Origin: JACVRW01 sp963803245 | GTDB lineage: Bacteria > Actinomycetota > Thermoleophilia > Solirubrobacterales > Thermoleophilaceae | Assembly (NCBI GenBank): GCA_963803245.1 | Contig: CAWDLI010000008.1 | Location: 124,001-188,000 of the forward strand | Reading direction: 5' to 3' | Length of the DNA: 64,000 nucleotides | Shown: piece by piece, positions 26,830 through 34,053 of the stretch | Position numbering within the stretch: the first letter of the stretch is position 1 | Layout of the letters: each line of letters begins with the position of its first letter | Position numbers and translations under genes: made by a program | Notes under the pieces: model-generated | The model's database searches: none | What the model saw: the letters and a program-made list of their open reading frames with translations, nothing else | What the model was told of the DNA's origin: nothing

Positions 26830-27047
26830 CAGACCTCCCCGCACTTCGTGCGTTCAAAAGCGAATGCAGTTCCCCGGTGGCCCCGAATCCGGCGAGAGGG
26901 ATCCGCAACGGAGGGGGCCAAAGCCGATCGGTCGGGGACTCGACCCGACCACGGCGCCACACCCGTTTCGCCCATCCCGGCCCGCCAAAGGCCGGCGCCC
27001 AATAAACCCGGTTAATCGTCCAGCGTCAACCGGGAAGGGAGGTGACC

Positions 27048-27068
27048 GCCCGCTAAGAGCGGGCTTTT
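27048..27068 (+). terminator. Intrinsic terminator upstream of pyk
   Basis: GCCCGCT and AGCGGGC form a 7-bp stem with an AAG loop, directly followed by TTTT. It is the most classical rho-independent terminator in the window, yet no gene on this strand ends before it for 650 bases. It either ends an unannotated RNA or attenuates a leader of pyk. Confidence 0.7.
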
Positions 27069-27083
27069 CGTGAGTGACGCAGT

Positions 27084-27101
27084 TTGTCCGTTTTTGGACA
27101 A
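27084..27101. promoter_or_regulatory. Palindrome upstream of pyk
   Basis: TTGTCC and GGACAA are separated by GTTTTT. The element lies 61 bases before the pyk ATG, between the terminator and the likely promoter, so it fits a repressor or activator site for glycolytic control. A TAGATT at 27147-27152, ten bases before the ATG, could be a -10 element giving an almost leaderless pyk mRNA. Both readings are inference. Confidence 0.35.
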
Positions 27102-27161
27102 GCGGGGGTGCCCGGATGGGGGCATGGCCGACACCCGATCGAGGAGTAGATTGGGCGACCC

Positions 27162-28577
27162 ATGCGCTCGACCAAGATCGTCGCCACCATCGGACCGTCG
27201 TCGCGCGATCCCGACGTGCTGGAGCAGATGATCCGGGCCGGAATGGACATGGCCCGGCTCAACTTCGCCCACGGAACCCCCTCCGAGCACGCCGAGACAG
27301 CGCAGCTCATCCGAGACGCGGCCGCGCGGGTGGGACGCGAGGTGGCGATCCTCGGGGACATCCCGGGACCGAAGCTGCGGATCGGGCCGGTCGGGGGCGA
27401 CGGCGTGGCCGAGCTCGGCCGCGGATCGAGCGTCGTGCTCACCTCGGATCGGGTGGACGGCACATCAGAGCGCCTCCCGGTGGCCTGGCGCGGCTTCTCC
27501 GAGCTCGTGGACACGGGCGACGTGCTCTACCTCGCCGACGGCGCGGTGCGCCTGCGCGTGTCGCACGTGTCGGGAGCCGACGTGGTGACCCAGGTGGAGG
27601 TGGGGGGCAGCGTGGCGTCGCGCCAGGGCCTCAACCTGCCGAACGTGACGGTCTCGCTGCCGGCGGTGAGCGACGAGGACATCGCGCTGGTGGACGCCGG
27701 CATCGACATGGGCCTCGACTACTTCGCGCTCTCGTTCGTGCGCCGGCGCGAGGACCTCGAGCCGGTCCGCGAGCACCTGCGCTCGCGCGAGTCGGAGATC
27801 CCGCTGATCGCGAAGATCGAGAAGCCACAGGCCGCCGCCAACGCCGAGGAGATCGTGGACGCGGCCGACGGGATCATGGTCGCCCGCGGCGACCTCGGCA
27901 TCGAGCTGCCGATCGAGGAGGTGCCGCTCGTGCAGAAGCGGCTGCTCGGGCTCGTGGGGAGGCACGCCAAGCCCGCCATCACCGCCACGCAGATGCTCGA
28001 GTCCATGGTGCACTCGACCCGGCCCACGCGCGCCGAGGTGGCCGACGTGGCCAACGCGATCTTCGACGGCACCGACGCCGTGATGCTCTCCCAGGAGACC
28101 GCCGTCGGCCGCCACCCGGTGCTCGCCGTGGCGATGATGGCGAGCATCGCCGAGACCACGGAGCGCGAGCTGCCCTACGGGCGCTGGCTGGCCGAGCGCG
28201 GCCCGCAGGCCAACAACCAGTACCACGCGATCGCCTTCGGGGCCGTGGGGGGCGTGTACCAGCTCGGCCTGAAGTGCATCGTCACGCCCACCAACACCGG
28301 CACCACGGCGCGGCTGATCTCCGCCTACCGGCCGAAGGCGCCTGTGCTGGCGCTGTCGCCGAGCCGTGACGTGGTGCGCCGGTGCCAGCTGCTGTGGGGG
28401 ATCATCCCGGTGCTCCACGAGGAGCCGATGGAGACGCTCGACCTGATCGAGGCCTGCGCCCGGGCGGCCATCCACGCCGGGCTGTGCAAGCCCGGGGACA
28501 TGATCGGCATCACGGCAGGCCTGCCCGCCGGGCGGTCGGGCGGCACCAACCTCTTCAAGGTCCACACCGTCGAGTAG
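27162..28577 (+). CDS. pyk: Pyruvate kinase
   Basis: 471 residues, normal length. It converts phosphoenolpyruvate and ADP to pyruvate and ATP, the last step of glycolysis. The N-terminus MRSTKIVATIGPSSRDPDVL is characteristic, the catalytic Lys lies in IPLIAKIEKPQAAANAEEI, metal ligands in DGIMVARGDLGIELP, and the ATP/loop segment TQMLESMVHSTRPTRAEVAD is complete. The C-terminal domain is normal but carries no obvious extra PEP-utiliser domain. No Shine-Dalgarno is close to the ATG; GAGGAG is 15-20 bases upstream, too far to act well. Confidence 0.95.
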   Translation: MRSTKIVATIGPSSRDPDVLEQMIRAGMDMARLNFAHGTPSEHAETAQLIRDAAARVGREVAILGDIPGPKLRIGPVGGDGVAELGRGSSVVLTSDRVDGTSERLPVAWRGFSELVDTGDVLYLADGAVRLRVSHVSGADVVTQVEVGGSVASRQGLNLPNVTVSLPAVSDEDIALVDAGIDMGLDYFALSFVRRREDLEPVREHLRSRESEIPLIAKIEKPQAAANAEEIVDAADGIMVARGDLGIELPIEEVPLVQKRLLGLVGRHAKPAITATQMLESMVHSTRPTRAEVADVANAIFDGTDAVMLSQETAVGRHPVLAVAMMASIAETTERELPYGRWLAERGPQANNQYHAIAFGAVGGVYQLGLKCIVTPTNTGTTARLISAYRPKAPVLALSPSRDVVRRCQLLWGIIPVLHEEPMETLDLIEACARAAIHAGLCKPGDMIGITAGLPAGRSGGTNLFKVHTVE

Positions 28578-28607
28578 CCCGCGGCGCGATTGCGGTGGCT
28601 GTGCTGC

Positions 28608-28632
28608 CTAGGTGGCGTATACGCACACCTAG
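28608..28632. repeat. 25-base dyad between pyk and the CGNR gene
   Basis: CTAGGTG (28608-28614) and CACCTAG (28626-28632) flank GCGTATACGC, itself a palindrome, with one extra A. Directly after it AGTCCG (28631-28636) pairs with CGGACT (28646-28651). The elements lie in the 179-base gap between two convergent genes. They may act as a terminator or a protein site; no T-run follows. Confidence 0.4.
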
Positions 28633-28756
28633 TCCGCACACCGCACGGACTGGGTTACGCGAAACGGCGTGAATGTGACGGGCATCAGAGCTCCGCCCTA
28701 CCCAGCCGCAGTAGGCGTCGGAGCCCGCCACGACACTCAGTGCCCAGGGGCGCGCG

Positions 28757-29347
28757 TCAGTCGTGCGTGCGGTGGCGCTGGCGGAACGCGCGCGCCTTCT
28801 CGACGTTGCCGCAGCTGTCCATGCTGCACCAGCGCCCCGAGCGGTTCTTCGAGCGGTCGTAGAAGGCCCACGTGCAGCAGTCGCGAGGGCAGGCCTTCAG
28901 CCGCTGCCAGGTGCCCTGCTCCGCGGCGGTGGCCACGATCGCCAGCAGTCGCGCGAGCGCGCCGTCCACTCCGCCGGAGTCGGCCACGAGCTCGGGCTCG
29001 GCGTTCTCGCCGAAGCACACGTGGACCTGTACGCGCCGGGCCACGCGATCCAGCCGCTCCAGCAGGGCGCGGTCGAGCGGCTCGCCGTTGTGCGCCATCA
29101 GGAGCGCGCGCAGGCCCTCGCGCACGTCGAGCGCGCGTGCCAGGTCGTCATCGCTCACGGGCTCCGAGCCGTCCATCAGGTCGCGCTCCACGAGCCAGTC
29201 GCGCAGCGCCTCCGGGCTCACCAGCTCCTCGTCGGTCGGCCGGCTCTCGTGGATCTCGGCGCTGTTGATGAAGCGCTGCACAAGCCGCAGCGGATCCGGG
29301 GCCGTCTTCTCGGGAGCCGATTCCGGGATGACTACGCGGGCCTCCAC
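28757..29347 (-). CDS. CGNR zinc-finger (ABATE domain) regulator
   Basis: 196 residues. An N-terminal stress-type helical ABATE domain (residues about 20-140: LVQRFINSAEIHESRPTDEE, LDVREGLRALLMAHN) is followed by the CGNR zinc finger: ACPRDCCTWAFYDRSKNRSG, then RWCSMDSCGNVEKARAFRQR. The name-giving CGNR reads CGNV here; the Cys ligands remain. Such proteins are putative DNA-binding regulators. It is divergent from a two-gene unit whose upstream region carries repeated GATAGC boxes, which this protein might bind (inference). Confidence 0.82.
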   Translation of the reverse strand: MEARVVIPESAPEKTAPDPLRLVQRFINSAEIHESRPTDEELVSPEALRDWLVERDLMDGSEPVSDDDLARALDVREGLRALLMAHNGEPLDRALLERLDRVARRVQVHVCFGENAEPELVADSGGVDGALARLLAIVATAAEQGTWQRLKACPRDCCTWAFYDRSKNRSGRWCSMDSCGNVEKARAFRQRHRTHD

Positions 29348-29449
29348 CTAGGCCTCCAGCGTAGCTGCGCACGACGCGCTGTAGTGCGGCTTATCGCCGC
29401 CATCAGCACTCCAGTCGCGCTTATGGGGAGCAACAGCATTCATAACTTC

Positions 29450-29518
29450 CTATCCATGATAGCCGGTGATAGCATGACCAATCAAGTGGCTATGACGGTT
29501 ACAACACTCGCAGGCTAT
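29450..29518. promoter_or_regulatory. Repeated GATAGC/GGCTAT boxes, candidate operator
   Basis: GATAGC occurs at 29458-29463 and 29468-29473, exactly one helical turn apart. The first is part of the dyad CTATC-CAT-GATAG (29450-29462). The reverse form GGCTAT occurs at 29488-29493 and 29513-29518, 25 bases apart, the last just before the AGGAGG of the next gene. Four half-sites in 70 bases of unusually AT-rich sequence suggest a regulated promoter between the CGNR gene and the 100-residue protein. Confidence 0.5.
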
Positions 29519-29533
29519 CCCAGGAGGCACGAG

Positions 29534-29836
29534 ATGACAGGTGCAATCACCATCCGGAGCTCGACGGAGGCCGATTTCGCCGCCATCCGGGATCTCGCTC
29601 TGCTCGACGGCGGCGTGGCCCCGCGCGGCGACACGCTGCTCGCGTTCGTGGACGGCGACCTGCGCGTGGCCGTGGGCACGGACGGCGCCGTCGTGGCGGA
29701 CCCGTTCCACCTGACCGCGGACATCGTGACGCTCGTCCGTGCACGGGCGGAGCAGGAGCGCCCGCGGCGCCACCACGGCGTCTCCAACTGGCTCACACGG
29801 CTCGCTCCGGCGATCCGCGGGGAGGCGAGGGCATGA
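29534..29836 (+). CDS. 100-residue hypothetical protein
   Basis: Starts at ATG 29534, nine bases after CCAGGAGG. 100 residues: ITIRSSTEADFAAIRDLALL resembles the opening of GNAT acetyltransferases, and GDTLLAFVDGDLRVAVGTDG the following strands, but the acetyl-CoA loop is absent. A helical tail (VTLVRARAEQERPRRHHGVS) follows. It may be a reduced GNAT-like fold or an unrelated small protein. The stop overlaps the next ATG (ATGA), coupling it to a 45-residue partner. The upstream GATAGC boxes suggest it is inducible. Confidence 0.6.
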   Translation: MTGAITIRSSTEADFAAIRDLALLDGGVAPRGDTLLAFVDGDLRVAVGTDGAVVADPFHLTADIVTLVRARAEQERPRRHHGVSNWLTRLAPAIRGEARA

Positions 29837-29970
29837 ACCCGACTCTCGACCATCTGGTGGCGCGCGCCCGCTCAGACGAGATCTGTCGGCTCGAGCGGAG
29901 CGCCGCCGATCGCCCTCGCCCGCGGCGCGTCCGGCGCTTCCGCGCCCGGCCTCGGGCCAAGACGAGCTAG
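29833..29970 (+). CDS. 45-residue Arg-rich small protein
   Basis: ATG 29833 lies in an ATGA overlap with the previous gene. The product starts MNPTLDHLVARARSDEICRL and ends in a very basic stretch (RPRPRRVRRFRARPRAKTS), about a third Arg. It may bind nucleic acid or acidic proteins. The tight coupling supports a real gene despite its size. Its TAG shares the CTAG with the stop of the convergent oxoamine synthase. Confidence 0.45.
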   Translation: MNPTLDHLVARARSDEICRLERSAADRPRPRRVRRFRARPRAKTS

Positions 29971-31235
29971 GGCGGGCCGAGCGGCGGAGCGCCCTCCGGC
30001 GGCTCCGGCACGTCCTTCAGGACCCGCTCGAACGCCTCGAGGGCGCGGTCCAGGTGCTCCCGCTCGTGCGTGGCCATGACGCTGGTGCGCAGGAGCGCGC
30101 CGCCGCGCTGGACGGCAGGGTAGATCGCCACGTTCACGTACACCCCGGCGTCCCACAGCGCCCGCCAGAGCATCACGGCGCGCCAGTCGTCCCCCACGCG
30201 CACCGGCACGATCGGAGTGATCAGCTCGGACCCGTCGGGCATGGGCGTCGGCTCGTTCACCAGGTAGCCGAGCTCAGCGAGGCCCCGGTGGAGGTAGCGC
30301 GCGTTGTCCAGCACCTTCGCCATCAGCTCCGGCCCCTCGTCCGAGCGGATCACCCGCAGCGCTCCCAGAGCTGCGCCCATGGCCGCCGGCACTGCGGAGG
30401 CCGTGAACATGAACGAGCGCGACTGAACGCGGAGGAAGTCGATCACCTCGGCCGGGCCGGCGATGAAGCCGCCGCAGGAGGCGAGCGACTTGGAGAAGGT
30501 GCCCATGCGCAGGTCCACCTCCTCCTCGACATCGAAGGCCTCGCTGGCCCCGGCGCCGCGTGAGCCGAGCACGCCCACTCCGTGGGCCTCGTCGACCATC
30601 AGGCGGGCGCCGTGCTCGCGGCAGAGGGCCACGATGTCGGGCAGCGGCGCCACGTCGCCCTCCATCGAGAACACGCCGTCGACCACCACGAGCACCCCGC
30701 CCCCGTCGCTCTCGGCGCGCTTGAGCATGCTCTCGAGCTTGTCGAGCCGGTTGTGCCGGAAGGGACGGATGCGGGCACGCGACATGGTCACGGCGTCGAG
30801 GATCGACGCGTGGTCGCCCGAGTCGCAGATCACCGTGTCGGACGGCGACAGCAGCGTGCCGATGCAGCCGGTGTTGGCCAGATAGCCGGTCGTGAAGACG
30901 ATCGCGTCGTCGGTGCCCATCCACTCGGCCAGCTCGCGCTCGAGCGACAGATGGAGGGGGGTGGTCCCGTTCAGGAAGCGCGAGCCGGTGAGGCCGGTGC
31001 CGAACTCCTCGAGTGCGTCGCGGGCGGCCTGCTTCACACGCTCGTCCCCGGTCAGGCCGAGGTAGTTGTTCGAGCCGAGCGTGATCCGCTCGCGCCCCTC
31101 CATGCGGGCCACGGGGCCCGGCTCGGCCTCCACCACGCGGAAGTACGGCAGGAGGTCGTGGTCGCGAGCGGCCTGAAGCTGCTCCAGCCGCTCGTGGCGG
31201 CGCGCCTTCTCGAAGAGATCGATTGCGGTGGGCAT
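29967..31235 (-). CDS. Alpha-oxoamine synthase, serine-palmitoyltransferase-like
   Basis: 422 residues, PLP-dependent. The PLP lysine is in GTFSKSLAS near residue 245, the PLP-binding Asp/His in VDEAHGVGVLG, and DHASILDAV holds the stacking His. The family joins an amino acid to an acyl-CoA: KBL, AONS (BioF), ALAS or SPT. Several stretches are nearer to bacterial SPT than to KBL/BioF: FGTGLTGSRFLNGT, IRPFRHN, and the C-terminal DAGVYVNVAIYPAVQ then LLRTSV. Length also fits SPT (about 420). The divergent neighbour is a GNAT-type N-acyltransferase, so sphingoid-base synthesis is plausible. KBL-type activity remains possible. Confidence 0.65.
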   Translation of the reverse strand: MPTAIDLFEKARRHERLEQLQAARDHDLLPYFRVVEAEPGPVARMEGRERITLGSNNYLGLTGDERVKQAARDALEEFGTGLTGSRFLNGTTPLHLSLERELAEWMGTDDAIVFTTGYLANTGCIGTLLSPSDTVICDSGDHASILDAVTMSRARIRPFRHNRLDKLESMLKRAESDGGGVLVVVDGVFSMEGDVAPLPDIVALCREHGARLMVDEAHGVGVLGSRGAGASEAFDVEEEVDLRMGTFSKSLASCGGFIAGPAEVIDFLRVQSRSFMFTASAVPAAMGAALGALRVIRSDEGPELMAKVLDNARYLHRGLAELGYLVNEPTPMPDGSELITPIVPVRVGDDWRAVMLWRALWDAGVYVNVAIYPAVQRGGALLRTSVMATHEREHLDRALEAFERVLKDVPEPPEGAPPLGPP

Positions 31236-31250
31236 GTACAGTCCCGCGCC

Positions 31251-32375
31251 GTGTCGGTGCAGGTCGCGTCCGTGGGCTCACGCGCCGATCTGCGCGCGTT
31301 CATCGAGCTTCCCTACAGGCTGCATGCTAACGGCACGCCGTGGGTGCCCCAATTGCGGCTTGAGCGGCGGCTTTTCCTCAGCCCGCGCTTCAACGCCTTC
31401 TTCAAGCACGGCGAGGCGGAGCTGTTCCTGGCCCGCCGCGGAGATCGCGTGGTCGGCCGGATCAGCGCCCAGCTGGATCGCTCGTTCAACGACTACCAGC
31501 AGAACGCCTGGGGGATGTTCGGCTTCCTCGAGCTGGAGAACGATTCCGAGACGATGGCGGCGCTCCTCGAGGCGGCGTACGGCTGGCTGCGCGAGCACGG
31601 CCGCGACAGGGCCGTGGGGCCGATGGACTTCACCATGCTGGACGAGTGCGGGGTCCTGATCGAGGGCTACGACCGGCCGCCGCTCGTGCGCCAACCCTGG
31701 CACCCGCCTTACTACCGCGAGCTGTGCGAGGGCGCGGGCCTCGAGAAGGCGGTCGACCTCTTCATGTGGGAGCTGCACATCTCGGGCAAGGACGAGGTGC
31801 TGCCGGTTATCTGGGAGCTCGCCGAGAAGCTCGAGCCCGAGCACGGCATTCACCTGCGCCGGATGCGCCGGCGGACGCTGCGGCGCGACCTCGACGTGTT
31901 CGGCGAGATCTACAACGAGGCCTGGTCGCGGAACTGGGGCTTCGTTCCCTTCACGAAGGAGGATCTCGACGCGTACGCCCAGGAGCTGCACCTCGTGTTC
32001 GACCCCGACTGGTTCATGGTGGCCGAGACGGCCGAGGGCGAGGCCGTGGGCGCCGCGATCACGATTCCGGACATCAACCAGGTGCAGAAGCTGATGAAGG
32101 GCAGACTGCTCCCACTCGGCTGGCTGCACTACCTGAGGCGCCGGCGCATCATCGACGGATGCCGGGTCGGATTCCTCGGTGTGAAGCGGGAGTACCAGCA
32201 CACCGGGGTGGCCGCGGCGCTTTACGCGGAGCACTTCCACACCTCGGAGCGGACCCGGATCAAGTGGGGCGAGATGGGCTGGATCCTCGAGACGAACACC
32301 CCCATGAACCGCGCGATGGAGGGCATGGGAGGCCGGATCGTGAAGCGCTACCGCATGTACGAGCGCCCGCTTTGA
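31251..32375 (+). CDS. GNAT-fold N-acyltransferase, bacterial-ceramide-synthase-like
   Basis: 374 residues from GTG 31251 (GTG 31257 or 31272 also possible). The pattern FIELPYRLHANGTPWVPQLR, then FFKHGEAELFLARRGDRVVG and GRISAQLD, belongs to a broad GNAT-like family of about 370-380 residues. It often carries vague names, and as I recall includes the Caulobacter ceramide synthase bCerS. The C-terminal GNAT part is RVGFLGVKREYQHTGVAAAL, then MGWILETNTPMNRAMEGMGG. If the neighbour makes 3-ketosphinganine, this enzyme could N-acylate it. Start codons of the two genes are only 15 bases apart. The role is inferred from family and position. Confidence 0.6.
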   Translation: MSVQVASVGSRADLRAFIELPYRLHANGTPWVPQLRLERRLFLSPRFNAFFKHGEAELFLARRGDRVVGRISAQLDRSFNDYQQNAWGMFGFLELENDSETMAALLEAAYGWLREHGRDRAVGPMDFTMLDECGVLIEGYDRPPLVRQPWHPPYYRELCEGAGLEKAVDLFMWELHISGKDEVLPVIWELAEKLEPEHGIHLRRMRRRTLRRDLDVFGEIYNEAWSRNWGFVPFTKEDLDAYAQELHLVFDPDWFMVAETAEGEAVGAAITIPDINQVQKLMKGRLLPLGWLHYLRRRRIIDGCRVGFLGVKREYQHTGVAAALYAEHFHTSERTRIKWGEMGWILETNTPMNRAMEGMGGRIVKRYRMYERPL

Positions 32376-32460
32376 GGACATCGGCGGGGAAATCCGGTCG
32401 CTCCGGGAACGGCTCGGCCATCGCCCTCGCGCCGCCCGCGGCGCTGGTTACACTCGCGTG

Positions 32461-32763
32461 ATGCCAGAACCCGGAGCCCTTCCCGAGCCCGAGCACTTGC
32501 ACGAAGCGGAGGTTCGGCCCCTTCCGGTCCTGGCCGAGCCGCGTCCGCTCCAGCGGGCCGCGGTGGTCACCGTGCCCGCGGCGATCGCCGCCGCGACCGG
32601 AGGCTTCCTCCTCGGTGTGGCCACCTTCGTGTTCGTGCGAATCCTGCGCCGGCCGCGCTCGAACGCACGCGCCATGCGGGCTCGCACCCGCGGCGGCAAG
32701 AAGGTCGACGTGGCCGCCACGCGCTCGTTCCTCGTGGACGTGCACCTCCTGAAGGACCGGTAG
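32461..32763 (+). CDS. Small single-helix membrane protein
   Basis: 100 residues from ATG 32461 (GTG 32458 is also possible). The N-terminal 35 residues are acidic and Pro-rich, then one helix (VPAAIAAATGGFLLGVATFVFV) and a strongly basic juxtamembrane stretch (RILRRPRSNARAMRARTRGG). The tail (SFLVDVHLLKDR) is short and hydrophobic. This is a positive-inside, single-pass protein of unknown role. No domain is recognised. Confidence 0.6.
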   Translation: MPEPGALPEPEHLHEAEVRPLPVLAEPRPLQRAAVVTVPAAIAAATGGFLLGVATFVFVRILRRPRSNARAMRARTRGGKKVDVAATRSFLVDVHLLKDR

Positions 32764-32774
32764 CCGCGCCGGCG

Positions 32775-33629
32775 ATGGGGGGAACGGCCGTCGTCGAGAG
32801 CGACGTCCTGCCCGTCGGTCGCTACCGCATGCCCCACCCCGGCCGCGACGGCGTGCTGCTGCGCCGCGGCGCGGTGCTCGAGCGGCTCCTCCACGTGGGC
32901 GGGGAGCCGGTGGTCACGCGCGCCTGGGCTGCCGGCAACCGGGTCAGGATCCGCGCCGAAGCGCGCTCGCGCGGCGGCGCGCTCGGGGCGATCGAGCGGA
33001 TGCGCTTCGCGCTCGGCACCGACCACGACCTGTCCGAGTTCCACGTCCGCTTCCGGCGCGATCCGCTCGTTGGCCCGGTCATCCGCGCGAAGCCGTGGCT
33101 GCGGCCGCGGCGCCGGCCCGAGCCGTTCGAGGCGCTCGTCTGGGCGATCTCCGAGCAGCTGATCGAGTCTGGCCGGGCCTCGGCGATCCAGCGCCGGCTC
33201 GTCTGGCGCCACGGGCGCCCGAGCGAGTGCGGAACGCTGCGCGCGCCGCCCTCGGCGGAGTGTCTCGCCGGCCGCTCGCCGGCCGAGCTCGAGGCCTGCG
33301 GGCTCGCGGGCAAGCGGGCGCTGGCCACGATCCGCGCCGCCCGCGAGGTGGCGGCCGGGCGGGTGGACCTGGCGGCGCACGAGCCGAGCTGGCGGCGGCT
33401 CCTCACGATCCCGAACATCGGCGCGTGGACGGTGGAGTCGCTCGCCTTCCACGGGCAGGGCCGCGACGACCAGCTTCCCGCCGGAGACCTCGCCTACGTG
33501 AAGCTCGTGGGACGGCTGGCGCGCCTCGGCCGGCGCGCCTCCGTGGACGAGGTGCGCGACTTCTTCGCTCCCTACGGGGAGCACGCGGCGCTGGCGGGGA
33601 TCTACTCGCTGCACGCCCGCCTGGCCTAG
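32775..33629 (+). CDS. DNA-3-methyladenine glycosylase, AlkA-like (HhH-GPD)
   Basis: 284 residues. The enzyme removes alkylated bases from DNA. The HhH-GPD domain is visible in the second half: PFEALVWAISEQLIESGRAS (helical entry), LLTIPNIGAWTVESLAFHG (helix-hairpin-helix) and DQLPAGDLAYVKLVGRLARL, where the Asp of GDLAY is the catalytic residue. The N-terminal 110 residues match the AlkA-type beta domain. It starts 12 bases after the previous stop, 24 bases ahead of msrB, so the repair genes may be co-transcribed. Confidence 0.82.
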   Translation: MGGTAVVESDVLPVGRYRMPHPGRDGVLLRRGAVLERLLHVGGEPVVTRAWAAGNRVRIRAEARSRGGALGAIERMRFALGTDHDLSEFHVRFRRDPLVGPVIRAKPWLRPRRRPEPFEALVWAISEQLIESGRASAIQRRLVWRHGRPSECGTLRAPPSAECLAGRSPAELEACGLAGKRALATIRAAREVAAGRVDLAAHEPSWRRLLTIPNIGAWTVESLAFHGQGRDDQLPAGDLAYVKLVGRLARLGRRASVDEVRDFFAPYGEHAALAGIYSLHARLA

Positions 33630-33652
33630 CCAGGGCGGCTAGCCTTGTCCGT

Positions 33653-34048
33653 ATGACCGAGAAGATCGAGAAGAGCGACGCCCAGTGGCGCGAGGAGCTC
33701 TCGCCCGAGCGCTACCAGGTGCTGCGCGAGAAGGGCACCGAGCCGCCCTTCAGCGGCGCCTACACCTACTCGAAGTCGGATGGCATGTACCGCTGCGGGG
33801 CCTGCGGCAACGAGCTGTTCAGCTCGGGCACCAAGTTCGAGTCCGGAACAGGCTGGCCGAGCTTCACGGAGCCGGCGCTCGCGGAGGCCGTCGAGCTCCA
33901 CGAGGACAACAGCCACGGCATGGTCCGCACCGAGGTCACCTGTGCCCGCTGCGGCAGCCATCTGGGACACGTGTTCCCCGACGGCCCCGGGCCGACCGGC
34001 GAGCGCTACTGCATCAACTCCCTGGCGCTGGACCTGGACGAGGGGTAA
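33653..34048 (+). CDS. msrB: Peptide-methionine (R)-S-oxide reductase MsrB
   Basis: 131 residues, the full MsrB length. It reduces methionine-R-sulfoxide in proteins. Zinc ligands are the CGAC and CARC pairs; the substrate/catalytic segment SGTGWPSFTEP and the catalytic Cys in RYCINSLAL are intact. There is no resolving Cys at the usual internal site, so recycling probably uses thioredoxin with another Cys. It lies downstream of the glycosylase gene, consistent with a damage-repair pair. Confidence 0.95.
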   Translation: MTEKIEKSDAQWREELSPERYQVLREKGTEPPFSGAYTYSKSDGMYRCGACGNELFSSGTKFESGTGWPSFTEPALAEAVELHEDNSHGMVRTEVTCARCGSHLGHVFPDGPGPTGERYCINSLALDLDEG

Positions 34049-34053
34049 GGCTC

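Larger units (their letters stand above)
26830..27161. other. Structured intergenic region between mihF and pyk
   Basis: 332 bases without a convincing gene. It carries inverted repeats GGTCGG/CCGACC (26930-26935 and 26945-26950) and CCCGGTT/AACCGGG (27007-27013 and 27028-27034), a strong terminator at 27048-27068 and the palindrome TTGTCC/GGACAA at 27084-27101. It must hold both the mihF promoter (leftward) and the pyk promoter. The order of hairpins ending in a T-run terminator on the plus strand suits a small RNA or a leader, but it matches no riboswitch consensus that I can place. Confidence 0.5.

Noticed and set aside
26921..26955. A T-arm-like sequence (GGTCGG...CCGACC with GACTCGAC) suggesting a tRNA
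   Set aside because: There is no acceptor stem, anticodon arm or CCA around it on either strand. It is only an inverted repeat.
30582..31250. An upstream extension of the GNAT acyltransferase frame
   Set aside because: The frame stays open but runs antisense through the oxoamine synthase. The conserved N-terminus begins near 31280, so GTG 31251 is the sensible start.
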